NCBI RefSeq assembly: GCF_015645445.1
Contig: NZ_JADOGI010000041.1
Location: 1 to 60,405, forward strand
Length of the DNA stretch: 60,405 bases
Source: Nonomuraea cypriaca
GTDB lineage: Bacteria; Actinomycetota; Actinomycetes; Streptosporangiales; Streptosporangiaceae
Direction of reading: 5' to 3'
Shown here in pieces: positions 45,815 to 53,197 of the stretch (its first letter is position 1; the number at the start of each line of letters is the position of its first letter). The translations under genes were made by a program, and so were the position numbers. Below the pieces are notes generated by a model. It worked only from the letters and a program-made list of their open reading frames with translations. It had not been told where the DNA came from and ran no database searches.

Positions 45815-46897
45815 CTAGGGCCGGGCGGAGTCTATGATGGTGATCAGCTGGTCCAGCCGCTCGTACGTCGGCGGCTCGACGACGTCCACCAGGTCGGCCG
45901 CGGCCGGCGCCTTCGTCTTGGCGACGAGGTCGGCGAACGCCTGGGGATCGGTGGTGCGGAAGCCGTACGCGGCCGCCAGAGCCTGCAGCTCCGGGTTCTC
46001 GGTGAGCAGCTCGCCGACCCGGGCGCCCGGCTCGGCCAGCGGGACCAGCGTGTGCTTGCTGAGCACGGTCGGCGACGGGTACACCAGCCGCATGTCGGGC
46101 TTGATCGCGCCGTTGCCGGCGAAGACGTGCGCGAGATACTGCGCCTCGTAGATCACCAGCATCGGCGTCTTGCCCGCGCCCAGCGCCAGGTAGTCCTCGA
46201 ACGACGCCTCGCTGGTGGACTCCGAGAAGCCCTGATCGAGTACGGCCGGGGCGACGATCGGGGCGATCCTGCCGATCTGGGTGTCGGAGGTGGGCACATC
46301 CTCGCCGTTGGCGACGTAGCCGATGGCCGACAGGTACATGGCGGCGGAGTTGGACGTCCGGATGTCGGTGGTGGTGAGGAGCACCCGCTTGCGAGCCCGG
46401 TAAGTCGAATTACCCGGAATTTGGTCCCATCGGGTGCCTTTGGCAACTAAATCCAGATATTTCTTGATATCGAGTGTTTGGTAACCGTCGCCAGAGTCGT
46501 GGAGCATGCCCACCTTCGCCAGCAGGTGCGCGATCGGCTCGAACGTGGCCACCGCCATCGGCGAGTAGAACGGCGAGTACGTGGTGGTGGCCCCGCGGTC
46601 GCGCTTGATCCGCTCGGCGGCCGGAACGCTGGAGGGGAAGGCGAAGGCGTAGCGGCTCAGGTCGACGTCGGTGATGATCTGCCGTGATCCCGCGGTGTCC
46701 ACCTCGACCCGCAGTCCGTGCTCGGCGAAGACCGCCTTGACCCGCGGATCGTCGAAGAACGGCTTCTTCTCCGACCCGATGACCCCCCGTACCACGATGG
46801 GTTCCGGAGGGTCGTCGGACCCGTTGCCCCAGAGGACCGCCACCACCGCCACCCCGGCGAGAACGACCGCCAGAATGACGCCGATCCACCGCTTCAT
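45815..46897 (-). CDS. Membrane-anchored solute-binding protein of the TelA operon
   Basis: A 360-residue protein with an N-terminal uncleaved-looking helix (about 3-25) followed by an extracytoplasmic type II binding fold: VVRGVIGSEKKPFFDDPRV, DLSRYAFAFPSSVPAAERIK, RARKRVLLTTTDIRTSNSAA, and MLVIYEAQYLAHVF. It resembles the binding half of the VWA fusion in fold, but the sequences have diverged. No ABC permease or ATPase lies nearby, so a sensing rather than transport role is likely. First gene of the operon, 16 bp before TelA. Confidence 0.72.
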   Translation of the reverse strand: MKRWIGVILAVVLAGVAVVAVLWGNGSDDPPEPIVVRGVIGSEKKPFFDDPRVKAVFAEHGLRVEVDTAGSRQIITDVDLSRYAFAFPSSVPAAERIKRDRGATTTYSPFYSPMAVATFEPIAHLLAKVGMLHDSGDGYQTLDIKKYLDLVAKGTRWDQIPGNSTYRARKRVLLTTTDIRTSNSAAMYLSAIGYVANGEDVPTSDTQIGRIAPIVAPAVLDQGFSESTSEASFEDYLALGAGKTPMLVIYEAQYLAHVFAGNGAIKPDMRLVYPSPTVLSKHTLVPLAEPGARVGELLTENPELQALAAAYGFRTTDPQAFADLVAKTKAPAAADLVDVVEPPTYERLDQLITIIDSARP

Positions 46898-46990
46898 CGC
46901 ATCCCTTTTCGTGAATTAACCCCCATGACTGAAATTATGGGATGGCAATTCGGGGCCCGGGCAGGCGAGAAGGCGACCGTACGACAGAAT

Positions 46991-49900
46991 TCATTCTCTG
47001 TTCACGGGGACCCTCGTCGCCGCGCCGTGGAGCTGGCCGCCTGTGATCACGAAGCTCGATCCCGGTTCCCTGACGATGTCGCCGGTGGCCGAGTTCGTGA
47101 TGGTGACATCGGTCAACGTCGCGCTGCCGCGCGCGCCGCCATGGGCCAGGATGCCCGCGCCGTTGTTGGACCTGTCGATGCGGACGTTCGTGACGGCGAC
47201 GTTCGGCATGTTGCCGCCGCCCGACTTGAACTGGATGCCGTCGTAGGTCGAGTCGGAGATGTCGGTGTCGCGGATGGTCACACCGGTGATGTCCCTGTTC
47301 TGCGCGAAGAGGGTGATGGCGCCGAACTTCTGCGCCTCACCCCAGAAGACGCCGCCGCAGCGGTGGAGAGCGTTGCCGGCGATCAGGGTCTGGCCGGAGA
47401 AGGCCAGCGGGTCGTGGTCGGTGGCGAGCATGATGCCGGGGTAGTTCATGGTGTCGTAGATCAGGTTGTTCTCGACCGTGTTGTCGTGGCCGCCGTAGAT
47501 CGCGATGCCGTTCGCCCGCCACGGAAGCTGGATGGTGTTGTTGACGAACTCGTTGTCGTGGGCGATGTCCACCGCCGGGTCCTTCACGAACCTGTTCGCC
47601 CAGACGGCCAGGGAGTCGTCGCCGGTGGTACGGAAAGAGGAGTTGAACACGCGCGAGTTCCGCGTGCCGTTGCTGAAGTTGATGCCGTCGGCGTACGTGT
47701 TCCGGATGCGCATGCCGCTGAACTCCAGCCCGTCAGCCGGTCCCCACAACTCGGGGATGTTGTCGTAGTCGCGGCCGACCCAGACGCCCACGTTGGCGTG
47801 CTCGATCCACACGTTGGTGATCTTCGTGTGCTCGCCGAACCGTCCGTTCAGCCCGACCCCGCCCTCGGCTCCGCCGGGGCCGCCGCGGATGCGTCCTGAG
47901 CCGAAGATGGCCAGGTCGGAGATCTGGACGTTGTCGTCGATGTCGAAGCCGAAGTTGCCTTCGTGCGGGTGATTGATGCCGCCCGTCGCCAGATGCGGCT
48001 CGGTCAGGGTGTAGAGCTGGGAGTGCCACATGCCCGCGCCGCGGATCGTGACGTCGCTGATGCCGACCTGGTTGTACTGGCCGCGGTTCAGCGGATCGTC
48101 GGTGAGGATCTTCTTCTCCTGCCGCCACTGGCCCGGCGGGATCCACACGCAGCCGATGACGCCGTTCTGGTCGTCCGTGACCGCCCGCTGGATGGCGCCC
48201 GTGTCATCGTTTCCGTCGTTGGGTACGGCGCCGTAGTCGGTGATGGAGGTGCATCCGGCCGGCTTGGCGGCCGCGGGCGCCACCTGCTCCAGGTCGATCA
48301 GGTCGACGATGTAGAAGGCGGCGGTGTCGCCGGCGTCACGCTGCAACCGGAACCTGGTGCCGACCGGGTACGAGCGTGACAGCAGCGCGTGTGCCTCGTC
48401 GAACAACCTCCGGGCGTCGGCCTGCGGGGTGTTGGTCAACGCTTCCGGATCGTCGCTGGTGCCGTACAGCCAGCTGTGACGGGACGAGAGAGTGAGCTTC
48501 TGCGTGAAGGTCCCGTTGACGTACAGGCTGATCGTGGCCTCGATGCCGCCGCCGCCCGGCGCGTCGGGGATCGAGTTGCGCACCACGATCGAGTTGGCGG
48601 GGTTGACCGAGGCGAACTCGACGTACTGGCCGGTGCTTTCGAGCCTGACCGACTTCCTGCCCGAGGACTCGGTCGCGAAGTTGGTGTGCCCGAATGTGCG
48701 TAGCGGATCAGCCTGCAGCAGAGTGCCCTGGTAGGCGGCGGATTCGGCCTCGTACTCGACGTACGGCACCGAGGCGCCGCGGCCGACGGCGATCGTCTGC
48801 GAGAGCGTGTTGTTGCTCTCGTCGGTCTCCGCGACGGTGCCGGTCGCGTCGGCGGTGGCGATGATGGTGGCGCCTCCGCTGGTGGCGGTCCAGCCGCCGG
48901 TGACGGCCACGTTGGCGGTCGCGCCCGCGGCGATCGGCGCCGTCCCGGTGTCGAGCGTGGTGCCGCCCACCGCCACCCGGGTGACCGTGGCGGCGCCGGC
49001 CGCGCTGGTTCCGCGGTTCCGCACGGCCACGGTGAACGTGACCCGCGCTCCGACGGCGGGGTTCGGCGGAGTGGCGCTGACGCTGAGGACCTGCAGGTCG
49101 GGCCCCGGGGCTTCGGCGACCACCAAGGACGTGGGCGCGGTGAAGGCGTTGTTGGCCTCGTTCTGCTCGATGACCTTGTCGTCCTCGTCCGCCTTGGCCG
49201 AGAGCTGGTACGTGCCGGCCTGCCTGGTCCCGATGCCGGCGGACACGGTGGTTGACGCACCCGCGGCCAGGGCGCCCACCGCGGCGGTACCGACCTGGGT
49301 GGTGCCGGCGTAGAAGGTGACGGACGTGGCGGCCGAACCCGCGGTGCCGGCGTTCTTGACCGTGCCCGACAGCGTGATCGCGCTCGTCGCGGTGGGCGAG
49401 GCGGGTGTCCAGGTGAGGTTCGTGACGGTGAGGTCGGGGTTGGGCGACGGGGTGCCGAAGACCTGGAACTCGGCGATCTGGCCGCCCGGGGCGCCGGTGT
49501 TGGCCGTGATCTGCAGCCGTACCTCGGCCGCCGCGCCCGTCACCGGGATGGTCACCGTGTTGCCCGTCGCCGGGTCGAAGGTGTGGACGGCCTGCGGGAC
49601 GAGAGTGGTGAATCCGCTCGCGCTCTGCTCGCGGCCGAGCACCTGGATGGTCTGCGTACGCCTGGCCCAGACCGGGTCGGGGTTCAGCTTGAGTGTGATC
49701 GAGGACAGGTCGGCGTTCCCGCCGAGCCGCACGGTGAGCGTGCCCGGGTTGGCGGCGCTCTCCCAGTACGTCTGGACGTTGTCGTCATTGGCGTTGGCGG
49801 CCACGTAGGTCTGGGTGTGGGAGGAGGCGGTCATGGCCTGGCCCAGAGCCAGGTTCGTACCGCCGCCGGGGTTGTCCGGTGCGCTGCCCCATGCCTCGAA

Positions 49901-50353
49901 CTCCGAGAGCTGGCCCGCCGGCCAGCCGGAGTTGGCGATGATCAGCAGCCGGACGTACCGCGTGGTCGTTGGGGTGAAGGTGATGGTGGCCGTGGGGTTG
50001 AAGGTGTGGGTGGCCGAGCCGGCGATGGTGGTGAAGGCGGAGCCGTTCGTGCCGCCCTGGACGGTCAGCGTCTGCGTACGGCCCGGCCACCCGGAGGGCA
50101 GCTTGAGCACCAGCTTGTTCACGCGGGCGGCGGCGCCCAGATCGACCTGGACCCACTGCGGGAAGGCGTTGTTCGCCGACTCCCAGTAGGTGGCCTGGTT
50201 GCCGTCGGTCACGTTGGCGGCGCGGTAGACGTCGGCGAAGCCGCTGGCCGTGGCGGTCTTGCCGGCGGCGAGGTCGGTGTCGGCCGCGGCCTGTGCGGGC
50301 GGCGCGACGAGGACTCCGATGAGTAACGTAAGGGCGGCTAACAGTGCTCTCAT
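46991..50353 (-). CDS. Secreted multi-domain glycosidase, GH87-like (alpha-1,3-glucanase/mycodextranase)
   Basis: A 1120-residue exported enzyme. Signal peptide (1-23), two F5/8-type discoidin domains (about 28-160 and 165-300), two CARDB-like beta domains (about 308-412 and 418-525), a CBM35-like jelly roll (about 530-680), and a right-handed beta-helix from about residue 700 (ITDYGAVPNDGNDDTGAIQ, GVIGCVWIPPGQW, TTGDDSLAVWANRF). This order matches actinobacterial mycodextranase/GH87 proteins, which cut alpha-1,3-glucan such as in fungal walls; the specificity is inferred. 46898-46990 between it and the TelA operon holds nothing evident. Confidence 0.75.
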   Translation of the reverse strand: MRALLAALTLLIGVLVAPPAQAAADTDLAAGKTATASGFADVYRAANVTDGNQATYWESANNAFPQWVQVDLGAAARVNKLVLKLPSGWPGRTQTLTVQGGTNGSAFTTIAGSATHTFNPTATITFTPTTTRYVRLLIIANSGWPAGQLSEFEAWGSAPDNPGGGTNLALGQAMTASSHTQTYVAANANDDNVQTYWESAANPGTLTVRLGGNADLSSITLKLNPDPVWARRTQTIQVLGREQSASGFTTLVPQAVHTFDPATGNTVTIPVTGAAAEVRLQITANTGAPGGQIAEFQVFGTPSPNPDLTVTNLTWTPASPTATSAITLSGTVKNAGTAGSAATSVTFYAGTTQVGTAAVGALAAGASTTVSAGIGTRQAGTYQLSAKADEDDKVIEQNEANNAFTAPTSLVVAEAPGPDLQVLSVSATPPNPAVGARVTFTVAVRNRGTSAAGAATVTRVAVGGTTLDTGTAPIAAGATANVAVTGGWTATSGGATIIATADATGTVAETDESNNTLSQTIAVGRGASVPYVEYEAESAAYQGTLLQADPLRTFGHTNFATESSGRKSVRLESTGQYVEFASVNPANSIVVRNSIPDAPGGGGIEATISLYVNGTFTQKLTLSSRHSWLYGTSDDPEALTNTPQADARRLFDEAHALLSRSYPVGTRFRLQRDAGDTAAFYIVDLIDLEQVAPAAAKPAGCTSITDYGAVPNDGNDDTGAIQRAVTDDQNGVIGCVWIPPGQWRQEKKILTDDPLNRGQYNQVGISDVTIRGAGMWHSQLYTLTEPHLATGGINHPHEGNFGFDIDDNVQISDLAIFGSGRIRGGPGGAEGGVGLNGRFGEHTKITNVWIEHANVGVWVGRDYDNIPELWGPADGLEFSGMRIRNTYADGINFSNGTRNSRVFNSSFRTTGDDSLAVWANRFVKDPAVDIAHDNEFVNNTIQLPWRANGIAIYGGHDNTVENNLIYDTMNYPGIMLATDHDPLAFSGQTLIAGNALHRCGGVFWGEAQKFGAITLFAQNRDITGVTIRDTDISDSTYDGIQFKSGGGNMPNVAVTNVRIDRSNNGAGILAHGGARGSATLTDVTITNSATGDIVREPGSSFVITGGQLHGAATRVPVNRE

Positions 50354-50410
50354 GGGGGTGGCCCTTCGGGTAAGGCGGATGGCCGAACCATAAGATGTCG
50401 AGCAGATAGC

Positions 50411-50433
50411 CGCAATATTTCGACGATATTGCG
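50411..50433. promoter_or_regulatory. Interrupted palindrome upstream of the GH87-like gene
   Basis: CGCAATAT (50411-50418) and ATATTGCG (50426-50433) are perfect inverted arms around 7 bp, about 60 bp upstream of the enzyme start, in an AT-rich patch. It looks like a repressor operator for carbohydrate control. The rest of 50434-50603 shows TTGCGC-rich words but no gene. Confidence 0.45.
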
Positions 50434-50603
50434 CAAAGAAATAACTTAGGGATCCTCATGTGTTGGGGTTCTTCGCCCTGCGTGCACCTCTGAACTGGCC
50501 AGGCAGCGCGTTGTGGTGGCATGCAAGGCGCGACGTCGAGCGCGCGCAAGAAGCCGCAACTCTTGCGCTCGGCGGTGACTCATCTTGCGCAAGGGGGTTT
50601 GTG

Positions 50604-50677
50604 TGCCGCTCCAGGGATTCGAACCCTGAACCTCCGCCTCCTGAAGACGGCGCCTCTGCCTGTTGGGCCAGAGCGGC
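50604..50677 (-). tRNA. tRNA with CAG anticodon (Leu by codon), atypical short variable arm
   Basis: A full cloverleaf can be drawn: acceptor GCCGCTC/GAGCGGC, 3-bp D stem GCC/GGC, anticodon stem CCGTC/GGCGG with loop TTCAGGA (anticodon CAG, G37), T arm CAGGG-TTCGAAT-CCCTG. Discriminator A; CCA is not encoded. CAG reads CUG leucine codons, but leucine tRNAs have a long variable arm and this one has only 5 nt, so identity is uncertain. Confidence 0.7.
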
Positions 50678-50793
50678 TGGGCCCCGGGCCTGGCCGGCGT
50701 GAGCCGTGCCCGGGGCGGGGCCGGGTCCGGCCGGGGGGCGCCATTCCCACCGGCCAGGCCGTGGCCCGCGGCCCTTTCCTTTCAGGGCCGTCG

Positions 50794-50869
50794 TCCGAGT
50801 GGCAGGATTCGAACCTGCGCTGCTCCTGCACCCAAGGCAGGCGGGCTGACCAAACTGCCCCACACCCGG
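50794..50869 (-). tRNA. tRNA-Pro (TGG)
   Basis: Acceptor CCGGGTG/CACTCGG (one G-T wobble), D arm GGGC/GCCC, anticodon stem CCTGC/GCAGG with loop CTTGGGT (anticodon TGG), T arm GCAGG-TTCGAAT-CCTGC, discriminator A, no encoded CCA. The body is clearly different from the usual actinobacterial proline tRNA that I know, so it may be a second, divergent copy. It lies 116 bp from the other tRNA on the same strand. Confidence 0.82.
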
Positions 50870-50882
50870 TCGTGAATGAAAC

Positions 50883-50914
50883 AAGCCGCCTCGGAACAAG
50901 GCCCGAGACGGCTT
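50883..50914. terminator. Terminator-like hairpin between MscS gene and tRNAs
   Basis: AAGCCGCCTCGG (50883-50894) pairs with CCGAGACGGCTT (50903-50914) with one mismatch around an 8-nt loop. It is AT-flanked on both sides. It lies 160 bp after the MscS-type gene and 14 bp before the tRNA-Pro, so it could end the channel transcript; 50915-51074 holds no gene. Confidence 0.55.
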
Positions 50915-51074
50915 TCCTGGAAATCCGTCGATGGATTATCCGGAAAGCCACCGCCGCAGCTCAGAGCGGGTCGCAGGCGGTCGTGAGATGCTCAGGTAGG
51001 GCACTTCGCCGCCTTTCTTCTCGTCGCTGGACGATGTCCACGGTAAACCGGAGGCCGGCGTATGCGCCACCTGT

Positions 51075-52145
51075 TTATTTGGCGGGCCAGGTCGCGCCGA
51101 CGCGGGTTTCCGGCGATTCGACGCGGAATCGGGGCAGCGACTCCGGGTGGTTGTCCCGTACGTAGTCGACGAGGAATTCGCGTACGTCGCATTTGAGGTC
51201 CCACGCGGACGGCGAGTCGGCCGCGCTCATGAGGGCGCGCAGCTCCACCAGCCCGTTCGGGAGCACGTCGGTGACCTGCAGCACCCAGTCCTTCTGGTCC
51301 CACAGCGGGTTGCCCTGCAGGAACTCGTACAGCGCGTGGCGCAGTTTCGCCACGGGCACGGACCAGTCGACGCGCAGGAACACGACGGCGAGCACCCGGC
51401 TGCCGTGCCGGGTCCAGTTCTCGAACGGGGTCTGGGTGAAGTAGGAGACGGGCAGGACGAGGCGGCGCTCGTCCCAGAGGCGCAGGACGACGTACGTCAG
51501 GGTCAGCTCCTCGATCCGGCCCCACTCGTCCTCGACCACGATCACGTCCTCGAGGCGCAGCGCGTCGCTGAAGGCGAGCTGGAGCCCGGCGAGCATGTTG
51601 CCGATGGTCGGCTGGGCGGCGATGCCGACGACCGCGCCGGCGATGCCCGCCGAGGCGAGCAGGCCGGCGCCGAGCGCCCGCACCTGCTCGAAGGAGAAGA
51701 GCATCGCGCCGAACGCGATCACGATGATGACCGCGACGGCGATCCGGCGGACCAGTGTGATCTGCGTCATGATCCGCCGGGCCCGGCGGTTGCGCTCGCC
51801 CTCGACGAGCACCAGCCGATCGAGTATGACGTCCGTCAGCGCGTACGCGGCCTCGACGATCAGCCAGGTGACCGCGATGATCGTGGCCAGGCCGAGCACC
51901 CGCTCCACCGACGCCGCGACGCCGCGCTCGGCCGGGGAGGGGCCGAACATCCCCGGCCCGAACACGACGTTGAAGGCGACCACGGCGGCCACCGCGAACG
52001 CGGGCCACGTGCAGCGCTCCACCAGATGCCGGGCGAGCGCGAACTTGCGCCCGACCCTGCCCAGCACCCGCCGGCCCAGCTCGACCAGGAGGATCGACCC
52101 GATCACCGAGATCACAAGGATCGGCCAGTCTGCTGGAGACTGCAC
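51075..52145 (-). CDS. Small-conductance mechanosensitive channel (MscS family)
   Basis: A 356-residue membrane protein with about four helices before the conserved pore and beta domain. GIAGAVVGIAAQPTIGNMLAG matches the MscS pore-lining helix and following region; LRLEDVIVVEDEWGRIEELTLTYVVLRLWDERRLVLPVSYF is the MscS beta domain. It releases osmolytes on osmotic downshock. GTG 52145 is the start. It ends the nrdA-nrdB-mscS run on this strand, 18 bp after nrdB, so it may be read from the same transcript. Confidence 0.9.
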   Translation of the reverse strand: MQSPADWPILVISVIGSILLVELGRRVLGRVGRKFALARHLVERCTWPAFAVAAVVAFNVVFGPGMFGPSPAERGVAASVERVLGLATIIAVTWLIVEAAYALTDVILDRLVLVEGERNRRARRIMTQITLVRRIAVAVIIVIAFGAMLFSFEQVRALGAGLLASAGIAGAVVGIAAQPTIGNMLAGLQLAFSDALRLEDVIVVEDEWGRIEELTLTYVVLRLWDERRLVLPVSYFTQTPFENWTRHGSRVLAVVFLRVDWSVPVAKLRHALYEFLQGNPLWDQKDWVLQVTDVLPNGLVELRALMSAADSPSAWDLKCDVREFLVDYVRDNHPESLPRFRVESPETRVGATWPAK

Positions 52146-52163
52146 GCTTATGCCCCCAAATGT

Positions 52164-53159
52164 CTAGAACGTCTCGTCAAAGGTCACGTTGCCCCCAACC
52201 GCCACTTGGTAAGCCGAAACCCGCCGTTCGAAGAAATTGGCCAGTTCTTGCACATCCTGCAACTCCATGAACGCGAACGGGTTCGCGGAGCCGTACCTCC
52301 TGGGCATGCCCAGCCTGGTCAGCCGCTGGTCGGCGACGTACTCGAGGTACTCGCGCATCTGCGCGACGCCCATGCCGGGCATGCCGTCGCCGCACAGGTC
52401 GGCGGCGAAGGCCAGCTCGGCGGCGACGGCCTCCTCCAGCATCTCGGTCACCTGCGCGCGCAGTTCGTCGTCGAACAGCTCGGGCTCCTCGGCCCGGACC
52501 GTGTCGACCACGCTGAAGGCGAACTCCATGTGCATGGACTCATCCCTGAACACCCAGTTCGTCCCGGTGGCCAGGCCACCGAGCAGGCCCCGGGAGCGGA
52601 ACCAGTAGACGTACGCGAAAGCGCCGTAGAAGAACAGGCCCTCGATGCAGGCGGCGAAGCAGATGAGATTCAGCAGGAACCGGCGGCGCTCCTGCGCGCT
52701 CTCCAGCCGCCGCAACTCCTCGATCGAGTCGATCCACTTGAAGCAGAACTCCGCCTTGTCCCGGATCGAGGGGATGTGCTCGATCGCGGCGAACGCCTTG
52801 ACCCGCTCGTCTGGATCCGGCAGGTACGTGTCGAGCAACGTCAGGTAGAACTGCACGTGCACGGCCTCCTCGAACAGTTGCCTGCTGAGGTAGAGCCGCG
52901 CCTCGGGGGCGTTGACGTGCTGGTAGAGGTTGAGCACCAGGTTGTTGGCCACGATGGAGTCGCCGGTGGCGAAGAACGCGACCAGCCGGTTGATCAGGTG
53001 CCGCTCCTGCGGCGTCATCCTGGCCAGGTCGGCGAGGTCGTTGTGCAGGTCCACCTCCTCGACCGTCCACGTGTTGCGGATGGCCGCGCGGTAACGGTCG
53101 TAGAACTCGGGATAGCGCATGGGACGCAGGGTGAGGTCCATGCCGGGGTCGAGCAGCAT
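52164..53159 (-). CDS. nrdB: Ribonucleotide reductase class I beta subunit
   Basis: A 331-residue di-iron radical subunit. Ligands are visible in order: Asp in FFATGDSIVANN, Glu/His in EEAVHVQFY, Glu in CIEGLFFYGA and Glu/His in DESMHMEFAF. The radical Tyr occurs four residues after the first His (HVQFY), as in standard NrdB. ATG 53159 has AAGGAGGAC upstream. It delivers the radical to NrdA for dNTP synthesis and follows nrdA by 38 bp. Confidence 0.94.
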   Translation of the reverse strand: MLLDPGMDLTLRPMRYPEFYDRYRAAIRNTWTVEEVDLHNDLADLARMTPQERHLINRLVAFFATGDSIVANNLVLNLYQHVNAPEARLYLSRQLFEEAVHVQFYLTLLDTYLPDPDERVKAFAAIEHIPSIRDKAEFCFKWIDSIEELRRLESAQERRRFLLNLICFAACIEGLFFYGAFAYVYWFRSRGLLGGLATGTNWVFRDESMHMEFAFSVVDTVRAEEPELFDDELRAQVTEMLEEAVAAELAFAADLCGDGMPGMGVAQMREYLEYVADQRLTRLGMPRRYGSANPFAFMELQDVQELANFFERRVSAYQVAVGGNVTFDETF

Positions 53160-53197
53160 GAGTCGTCCTCCTTGGTGGGCGGGCTGAGTGGCGGGGG

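Noticed and set aside
50604..50677. Selenocysteine tRNA (TCA anticodon by shifting the loop by one)
   Set aside because: Length 74 nt, no long variable arm and no extended acceptor; the formate dehydrogenase here is the metal-free NAD type that needs no selenocysteine.
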